Positions 58,283-64,000 of a stretch of 64,000 nt of DNA are shown here, piece by piece (the stretch's first letter is position 1; every line of letters begins with the position of its first letter). Source of the DNA: Sutcliffiella tianshenii. Its GTDB lineage: Bacteria > Bacillota > Bacilli > Bacillales > Bacillaceae_I. The notes beneath the pieces are model-generated. The model was given only the letters and a program-made list of their open reading frames with translations, did no database searches and had not been told where the DNA came from. The DNA lies in contig NZ_JAFBED010000002.1 in assembly GCF_016908565.1 (NCBI RefSeq), positions 558,001 through 622,000 of the forward strand. Direction: 5' to 3'. A program made the position numbers and the translations under genes.

Positions 58283-59128
58283 TTATGACATCTGTTGAAA
58301 GGTGTCGAGGGTCAGTGTGAAGACGTGGTAATAGCCGTTTTTCATTTTGATGGTGATATTTCCTTTTTGGCTCGTTTGATATAAGTCAAGCCATGTCTCC
58401 TTGAGCCTTTCCAAGACCATCGACTTTCCATAGGTTGTTTCCTTGTGAAACAGGATTGCAGTTTGTGGATCACAGGCATTGAGGAATTTTTTTGAAGTCC
58501 CCGTATCATTCCCGAAGTCCCCTACCTTGATTATGTTGACGAAACTAAGGTCATGCTGCCGAATCAATCTGTTCTCGACTTCTTTATCTGCACTGGTCAT
58601 GTATAACAGATACGTATCATTGTATTCCAATAATAAATCCATCCCAAGATGCTTTTTCTTGGAATAGTCTTCATTGAGTACCAGCACTTTTAAATCCTTC
58701 ACAGGTTCGCTTTTAGTACCTTTCCCCCACCAATCGGTCTCTTTCCCAAGTTTAGCATCTGACATGCTGTTAGGGAGGATCAAATTGTCAATTGCGATAT
58801 TTTCCACAAGATACTTCAGGTTCCCTGTATATTCAGAATCGGGGCTGGTGATGATCAGGTCCGATATTTCGTCAATTCCATAAATTTTCAAGTAATGCAG
58901 CAATTCATCTTCGGATTCAGGCGATCCCGTATTTATCAGGATATTTTCTCCTTCCGATGTCTGGATGATGGTACATTCTCCATTCGGCAGGTCAAGAAAG
59001 GTAAAGGCTATTTCCTCTTCATCCAATTGTAGATCGATTTTTTCTACATCGGTAGGGTATTCAGGCTGCAGGATTCCAAAGTTGATCAAAAGAAGTCCCA
59101 GCAAGAAGATATTCCACATTGGTCTCAT
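58283..59128 (-). CDS. Membrane-anchored MBL-fold protein lacking metal ligands
   Basis: A 281-residue protein: an N-terminal hydrophobic anchor (NIFLLGLLLINFGIL), then a beta-lactamase-like fold of the ComEC C-terminal type. FTFLDLPNGECTIIQTSEGE and LINTGSPESEDELLHYLKIYG match ComEC's opening, but the HxHxDH metal motif (THPDADH in ComEC) reads TSPDSEYTGN here. The later histidines are not evident either. It is therefore probably an inactive MBL protein facing outside the membrane, with a binding or structural role. It starts 47 bases after dinG on the same strand with a weak ribosome site. Confidence 0.8.
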   Translation of the reverse strand: MRPMWNIFLLGLLLINFGILQPEYPTDVEKIDLQLDEEEIAFTFLDLPNGECTIIQTSEGENILINTGSPESEDELLHYLKIYGIDEISDLIITSPDSEYTGNLKYLVENIAIDNLILPNSMSDAKLGKETDWWGKGTKSEPVKDLKVLVLNEDYSKKKHLGMDLLLEYNDTYLLYMTSADKEVENRLIRQHDLSFVNIIKVGDFGNDTGTSKKFLNACDPQTAILFHKETTYGKSMVLERLKETWLDLYQTSQKGNITIKMKNGYYHVFTLTLDTFQQMS

Positions 59129-59175
59129 CCATTCTAACCATAGTTTTGTACTGTATTAAAATGACTTCAATCGCT

Positions 59176-61797
59176 TTAATCTATACTATGGAGAAGGCTG
59201 AAAAAAGTATCTTTTTTTACGATCCCATTTGGAATCGACTCAATGAATTGGGTGCCGTATCTTTTTTCTACCACTCTTCTGTCAAAAATAAAAATGTTTT
59301 TGCTGCCTTGCCCTTCCAAAAAAGTGGCGATCATTTTTTTGAACCGGAGGACGGCAATTGGCAGGGACACATCCTTGAAGGAATTTCTCCCCTGCTTTTC
59401 AACAAAATTGATTCTTGTAGCTAAAAGAGGCTCATCTAGTGCGCTAAATGGCAATCTGATGATGACAAGGGTATCAATTTTCTCCTTCTTGATCGATACC
59501 TCCTCCAAAAAGCTGTTTGTCACCAGTAGGATTGCATTTTCGAAGTTTGCTGAAGCTTTTAAGATTTTCTGCTTGCCCCCGCTTATGCCGCTTTGGCTGA
59601 CAACAACGGTTTCATTTGATTGCGGCAAATTCTTCAATTCATTGTATACGGCGGAAAGCATGTCGATTGATGAAAAGCTTACGAGGATCCGTCCTCCGTT
59701 ATGTGCCAATAACTCCTGGATCTGCAGGGCAGCGATTGAAACGAATGCATCATTTTTGCCTTTTTCAATGTAAGGCATATCTGTTGGGATGAAGACTCCT
59801 GGTAAAGGATTCAGTTCTTTTCGATTCATCACCTTCATAGCCGGATAAAATTCTGTAAGGCCAAGTTCCTCCGTTACAAAATCAAAGCTACCGTTCACAC
59901 TTAGCGCCGGGGAAACGAATATCACACTGCTTTTCAGCTGATAAAATTTCTCAGCAAGCCTCGTACTGATATCCAAGGGTTGTTCGTAAATGGTTACAGA
60001 GTTCTTTGCCCCTCGGACATTCACCTCAAACCATGTTAACCGATCTTTCTTTGGAATAAATAGGAGGGAATAGAAAGTTTCCCGCATCTCTGTGAGAATT
60101 GCCTGCTCCTCTTTGAAATGGTCAGAATGCATGGCTTCAGAAGCTGTTCCGATCCTGCTTGTCTCCTTATCCAGGTAGAGGATGACATCAGTCAATGACA
60201 TATAAAGTCTCTGTGCCGCCTCCTGTACACCCGACCATGCCCTGCCGCTCTCCTCTTGGACAGAATAACGGTAGGTTACTTTAGTTGATGATCTTTTGGT
60301 TCTTGCAAGACAGTAATCCCTAAGAATCCTGAACATATCATCCAGCTCTTCTTTTGATTGCAAAACGGCAGGTACATCAGGGAGCTTCGATAAGGCGAAG
60401 TAAATGTCCAGATAGCTTATTTCAATCCCTAAGAATTTACTGACATTCTGATGGAATACATTTGCATTTTCGATTATGTAATAATGCATCCCCTTTAATA
60501 CTTCCTCTTTCCAAATTTCTTTGGCCAAAAAGGAATGATTAGTCAGCAGCATAATGCTTTGGCTGATTTTTCGTCTTGCTGCCTGATAAAAGCAGTACGT
60601 TGCTTCTTCCGCCCCACCCCATCCCGAGGGTAAGGAGCAATTGATGGATTCCCATAAAAAGCGGCCTCCAGATGACAAGGATAACTCCTCCATATCACCT
60701 GTTTCCGTTTCAGTCAGCCAAACAAGGATCTGCGCTTTAGTCAGCACGGCATCATAATTGTCTTCCTCTTCTCCGAGCGCGTGTATAAATCGCGGAAGAC
60801 TCAAATAAAAATACTTCCCTTTTATAGAAGAGGTAAGCATATTGAAGTCCCGGTCATCCATATGTAGCCTTTTAAAGAGCCCCCTTATAGTGTTAAGGGT
60901 GTCGGAACGGTGACTGCTGATGACTACCTGTTTATCATTTTCAAGGGAAAACAAGATTCCCCCAAGCAGATAGGAGTCCTCTTCTTCAAATGTAGGAGGA
61001 ATTTCCAAAAGTCCATGCTCCCTGGATTCAAAAAGCCTCTTGACTTCATCTATCACGTGAGTTTGTCCGATAAGCTCTTTTATCTGTGAGAGTAGTATTT
61101 CCTTGCGTTTCGCCATTTCATCAATCTGCAGGGAACTTGGAGCTTTAAGGACCACCATTTCCTGATAAAGATGGAACCTATCGGAAAGTGTTGCGCCATC
61201 ATCCTTATGGTGGAACAGGATGTATATATCACTTTTCATATTATGTAACAGGTTATGTAACTTCTTACTCGTTTGGATGGGCAGGCTCTTTATCTTTTCC
61301 AAAAGGTTAAGAAAAATGATTGCCGTCACTTCCGCATCACTGTCGGCCCGATGAGGATTATCGTGGTCCAACTGGTAAAAGTCTGCCAGGTCCGTCAGCT
61401 TATAGCTTGTACGGGTAGGCAGGAGAATTCGTGCCAGTTCCACTGTATCCACAGTATTCCCTGAAAAAGCCGGATAGCCGCTCTCTTGAAGTTCATGCTG
61501 TAAAAAGGAGAGGTCAAACGGGACATTATGTGCCACCAATGTGGAACCTTCCAGCATCTCTACAAGCATCGGAGCGATCTGGGCAAAGGTCGGTGCCTTT
61601 TTTACCATTTCATTATTTATACTTGTCAGTTGTTCAATAAAAGGAGGGATCTTGCAGCTTGGATTGACAAAGCTGGCAAATCGTTCCGTTATTTCGCCAT
61701 CTTCCACTAAAACAGCGCCCACTTGTATGATTTTATCTTGTTTCTTCGGAGAGTTCCCTGTTGTTTCCAAATCAAGGACTACATAACGCTGTTTCAT
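59176..61797 (-). CDS. dinG: DinG-type 3'-5' exonuclease with eroded helicase domain
   Basis: An 873-residue DinG of the Firmicute type. The N-terminal DnaQ-like DEDDh exonuclease is intact: VLDLETTG (D9, E11), HNVPFDLSFL and HRADSDAEV. The helicase half keeps its overall course but lacks its motifs. At the Walker A position (about 263-280) it reads EIPPTFEEEDSYLLGG. The DEAH position reads IIENANVF (about 440). Motif VI is LRFKKMIATFLE instead of a QGxGRLIR type. No iron-sulfur cysteine set is present. S. aureus DinG is a known nuclease without helicase activity; this one appears to be further reduced. Confidence 0.9.
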   Translation of the reverse strand: MKQRYVVLDLETTGNSPKKQDKIIQVGAVLVEDGEITERFASFVNPSCKIPPFIEQLTSINNEMVKKAPTFAQIAPMLVEMLEGSTLVAHNVPFDLSFLQHELQESGYPAFSGNTVDTVELARILLPTRTSYKLTDLADFYQLDHDNPHRADSDAEVTAIIFLNLLEKIKSLPIQTSKKLHNLLHNMKSDIYILFHHKDDGATLSDRFHLYQEMVVLKAPSSLQIDEMAKRKEILLSQIKELIGQTHVIDEVKRLFESREHGLLEIPPTFEEEDSYLLGGILFSLENDKQVVISSHRSDTLNTIRGLFKRLHMDDRDFNMLTSSIKGKYFYLSLPRFIHALGEEEDNYDAVLTKAQILVWLTETETGDMEELSLSSGGRFLWESINCSLPSGWGGAEEATYCFYQAARRKISQSIMLLTNHSFLAKEIWKEEVLKGMHYYIIENANVFHQNVSKFLGIEISYLDIYFALSKLPDVPAVLQSKEELDDMFRILRDYCLARTKRSSTKVTYRYSVQEESGRAWSGVQEAAQRLYMSLTDVILYLDKETSRIGTASEAMHSDHFKEEQAILTEMRETFYSLLFIPKKDRLTWFEVNVRGAKNSVTIYEQPLDISTRLAEKFYQLKSSVIFVSPALSVNGSFDFVTEELGLTEFYPAMKVMNRKELNPLPGVFIPTDMPYIEKGKNDAFVSIAALQIQELLAHNGGRILVSFSSIDMLSAVYNELKNLPQSNETVVVSQSGISGGKQKILKASANFENAILLVTNSFLEEVSIKKEKIDTLVIIRLPFSALDEPLLATRINFVEKQGRNSFKDVSLPIAVLRFKKMIATFLEGQGSKNIFIFDRRVVEKRYGTQFIESIPNGIVKKDTFFSLLHSID

Positions 61798-61897
61798 TTC
61801 TTTACACCTCTTAACTTCTCAAATCATCTATAAACAAAGTATCATAGTCATTCCATGAAAAAAATAGTTAAATTTATTTTCTCCAGTCTTTTAAAAG

Positions 61898-61923
61898 AAA
61901 AACCCCCATTTAAGGGGGATTTC
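61898..61923 (-). terminator. panBCD terminator
   Basis: CCCCC and GGGGG arms extended by AAA and TTT pairs around loop ATTTAA, with a T-rich run on the minus strand. It ends the panB-panC-panD operon upstream of dinG. Confidence 0.8.
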
Positions 61924-61971
61924 GACAGTAATTAACTTATTGGGAATATGTTGTGACCATTATACGTAAAA

Positions 61972-62358
61972 TCAGATCATGACGGTGGCTGCCGGCTCTG
62001 TCCCGAGCATTTCCACGATTTCATTGCTCTCGTTCATCACAGCTACTCTAGGCTGATGCCCTTTTACTTTTTCCTCTGGGATCAGGCAATAGGAAATGAC
62101 GATGATGACGTCCCCTTTTTGCACTAAGCGGGCTGCTGCACCGTTCAAGCAGAATTCTTTTCCCCCTCGTTCCCCAGGGATGATGTACGTTTCAAAACGT
62201 GCCCCATTGTTATTATTCACGATCTGGACCTTTTCGTTCGCAACAAGCCCGACTGCGTCCAGGATATCCTCATCGATGGTGATGCTTCCGACATAGTCAA
62301 GGTTTGCATCCGTGACACGTGCACGGTGTATTTTTGCATTCATTAAAGTACGAAACAT
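61972..62358 (-). CDS. panD: Aspartate 1-decarboxylase
   Basis: A 127-residue pyruvoyl enzyme. The precursor is cut between Gly24 and Ser25 in DYVGSITID to make the pyruvoyl group. Lys9, Arg and Tyr residues of the active site are in place ([19 protein letters not shown]). It converts aspartate to beta-alanine, the partner of pantoate in the PanC reaction. The start is the ATG at 62356-62358, one base after the panC stop, with GGGGGAAAAT as ribosome site. The longer upstream frame overlaps panC and is rejected. Confidence 0.96.
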   Translation of the reverse strand: MFRTLMNAKIHRARVTDANLDYVGSITIDEDILDAVGLVANEKVQIVNNNNGARFETYIIPGERGGKEFCLNGAAARLVQKGDVIIVISYCLIPEEKVKGHQPRVAVMNESNEIVEMLGTEPAATVMI

Positions 62359-62359
62359 A

Positions 62360-63223
62360 TTAATTTTCCCCCTTCGTGTATGAAAAAACGATGTTGTCAA
62401 TCAGTCTCGCCTTGCTGAACTTTGCAGCAACGGCAAGAATAAGCCCGTCTCCATCTTCCGGTTTTTGTATTTCTTTCAGACCAGGATAGGAATAGATTTC
62501 CACATAGTCAATTTCCGAACCTGTCTTTTCTGTTATATAGCTTTCTACAAGTTCCTTTGTCTGTAAAATGGAATCCCCTTGTTCGAGCCTTTGTTTTCCC
62601 ATCTTCAAAGCCTGATAGATGGCAGGGGCTACACTCCGTTCCAAAGGAGAAAGATAGACGTTCCGGGAGCTTTTAGCAAGGCCGTCCTCTTCCCTGATTG
62701 TATTTACCCTGACTAGATTTACAGTCAAATGATAATCAGAGATCAATCCTTCGATCACCGCAACCTGTTGGGCATCCTTCATCCCAAAATAAGCTTTGTC
62801 AGGCATGGTAATCTGAAAAAGCTTCATTACGACAGTTGCAACACCGTCAAAATGACCGGGACGTTTTTTCCCACAAAGGACATCCACCCTCTTCTGCACT
62901 GTAATGAGCGTGGTCCGGTCATCTTTATACATTTCTTGGATGGTTGGGTAGAAGAGATAATCCACTCCAAGTTCCCTGGCTATTCTTTCATCCCGTTCGA
63001 TGTCCCGCGGATATGCATCAAAATCCTCGTTTGGACCGAATTGCAGAGGATTGACAAAAATACTGAGTATGACAATGTCATTTTCTTTTCTTGCACGTTC
63101 AATCAATGTTGCATGGCCTTCATGCAAAAAGCCCATGGTCGGGACAAACCCGATTGTTTTATTAGCCTGGCGTGCCTCAAGGCTTTCCTTTTGCATGTCG
63201 GAAATTAGATTAATGATTTTCAC
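62360..63223 (-). CDS. panC: Pantothenate synthetase
   Basis: A 287-residue class I synthetase-like enzyme joining pantoate and beta-alanine with [19 protein letters not shown] has the HxGH motif. [29 protein letters not shown] and [15 protein letters not shown] (KMSKS-like) complete the active site. The GTG start overlaps the panB stop in GTGA, with GGAGG ten bases upstream. Translational coupling with panB and panD is clear from the overlap and the one-base gap. Confidence 0.96.
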   Translation of the reverse strand: MKIINLISDMQKESLEARQANKTIGFVPTMGFLHEGHATLIERARKENDIVILSIFVNPLQFGPNEDFDAYPRDIERDERIARELGVDYLFYPTIQEMYKDDRTTLITVQKRVDVLCGKKRPGHFDGVATVVMKLFQITMPDKAYFGMKDAQQVAVIEGLISDYHLTVNLVRVNTIREEDGLAKSSRNVYLSPLERSVAPAIYQALKMGKQRLEQGDSILQTKELVESYITEKTGSEIDYVEIYSYPGLKEIQKPEDGDGLILAVAAKFSKARLIDNIVFSYTKGEN

Positions 63224-64000
63224 TGAGATTTGCCTCCGTATAATCTTTGCAGGGTTTCTTCCTTCATGGTAAAGCTGTGTTCAGTCTTGGGGAAAGCTTG
63301 GCTTTTCACTTCCGCTACATAACCGGAGAGTCCTTCCTTCATGACAGTCTGAACATTGGCATAGGATTTAACAAACTTCGGCACTCTCTCTACTCCGTAT
63401 GTGAGAACATCATGAAAAACCAGCACCTGGCCATCTGTCGCTTCTCCGGCACCGATACCGATTGTCGGGATGGATAATCTGTTTGAGATTTCCCTTGCCA
63501 GCTGTTCTGGTACACACTCCAATACAAGCGCCATCGCGCCAGCCTTCTCGACCATGATGGCATCCTCGATCATTTTCCTGGCACTTTCCACATCCTTGCC
63601 CTGCACTTTAAAGCCCCCAAGTACGCCGACGGACTGTGGCGTCAGGCCAAGATGTGCTACGACCGGGATCCCGGCTTTTGTAATATAACGGATCATATCC
63701 ACTACTTCTTCCGCCCCTTCAAGCTTCAAAGCATGTGCACCTGATTCCTGGATCATTTTTTTTGCATTATATAACGTATTTTCAATGGATAGATGATAGC
63801 TCATGAACGGCATGTCTGTCACGATATAAGTCGAACCTGCTCCCCGTTTGACCGCCTTGGTATGATGGATCATATCCTCCACCGTCACAGGCACTGTCGA
63901 GTCGTAGCCAAGTACGACCATCCCTAGCGAATCCCCGACAAGGATAACATCCACCCCGGACTCCTCTGCCAGCTTTGCAGATGGATAATCATAGGCTGTC
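63220..64000 (-). CDS. panB: 3-methyl-2-oxobutanoate hydroxymethyltransferase (partial)
   Basis: The 5' end lies outside the window. The visible part reads from [17 protein letters not shown] at the edge through the metal and substrate site [26 protein letters not shown], and [19 protein letters not shown] to the stop at 63220. An internal GTG at 63952-63954 is not the true start because the frame and homology continue to the edge. PanB adds a hydroxymethyl group from methylene-THF to ketoisovalerate, the first step of pantothenate synthesis. It is coupled to panC by a four-base overlap. Confidence 0.95.
   Translation of the reverse strand, partial: TAYDYPSAKLAEESGVDVILVGDSLGMVVLGYDSTVPVTVEDMIHHTKAVKRGAGSTYIVTDMPFMSYHLSIENTLYNAKKMIQESGAHALKLEGAEEVVDMIRYITKAGIPVVAHLGLTPQSVGVLGGFKVQGKDVESARKMIEDAIMVEKAGAMALVLECVPEQLAREISNRLSIPTIGIGAGEATDGQVLVFHDVLTYGVERVPKFVKSYANVQTVMKEGLSGYVAEVKSQAFPKTEHSFTMKEETLQRLYGGKSQ

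Noticed and set aside
1-64000. tRNA, rRNA, prophage or insertion sequence
   Set aside because: I looked for tRNA ends, rRNA blocks, transposase motifs (DDE, HUH) and integrase motifs and found none.

Overview
The window is a chromosomal segment of a low-to-moderate GC, endospore-forming member of the Bacillaceae (Firmicutes). Signs of this are strong AGGAGG-type ribosome sites, spore genes (sspL, sspM, csgA-like, a cotD-family coat gene), a type B RNase P RNA, and long blocks in the B. subtilis gene order (ypeQ-ypeP-ypdQ, sspL-ypcP, ypbS-dynA-ypbQ-bcsA, ypwA-ypvA-ypsC-rnpB-gpsB-ypsA-cotD-mrfB-mrfA, yppG to yppC, recU-ponA-ypoC-nth-dnaD-asnS-aspB-ypmB-ypmA-dinG-panDCB). It is not B. subtilis itself: it carries fhs, an AIM24-family gene and several genes absent from that order.

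Layout. 0.2-6.6 kb: a DegV lipid-binding protein, a metal-dependent hydrolase, a glutathione peroxidase, formate-THF ligase, AIM24 protein and a methyltransferase, nearly all on the minus strand. 6.7-12.5 kb: small plus-strand genes, PaiB-like and NUDIX genes, topoisomerase III, cspD, and a 52-bp tandem hairpin array. 12.4-18.2 kb: two head-to-head RNase H homologues, SspL, a 5'-3' exonuclease, a rhodanese, YpbS and a nucleotidyltransferase. 18.2-24 kb: the double dynamin DynA, a tiny transcription unit with two Fur-like boxes, and the alkylpyrone pair YpbQ/BcsA. 24-33 kb: acetyltransferase, CheX, M32 carboxypeptidase, XPD-like helicase YpvA, YpsC, rnpB, GpsB, YpsA and CotD. 33-37 kb: the MrfB/MrfA repair pair behind a LexA-like box. 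37.2-40.0 kb: an AT-rich two-gene unit that I cannot assign. It consists of a metallohydrolase-like protein and a 715-residue protein ending in a CorA-like two-helix membrane hairpin. 40-48 kb: a cation exporter, an MprF-like flippase lacking most of its synthase domain, a small heat shock protein, many small sporulation or unknown genes, and a 51-bp tandem hairpin array. 49-64 kb: RecU, PonA with a Gly/Glu/Asp-rich tail, YpoC, Nth, DnaD, AsnS, AspB, YpmB, YpmA, a metal-ligand-free MBL protein, a DinG whose helicase motifs are eroded, and panD-panC-panB (panB runs off the window).

Themes. DNA repair and processing is heavily represented (TopB, YpcP, two RNase H homologues, YpvA, MrfAB, RecU, Nth, DinG). 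Cell envelope and division genes lie together (GpsB, PonA, DynA, MprF-like). Sporulation genes are scattered as short single units with their own terminators. The strongest candidates for new biology are the two-gene unit at 37.2-40.0 kb, the Fur-controlled 31-residue membrane protein at 22.1 kb, and the DinG that keeps its nuclease but has lost every helicase motif I looked for.
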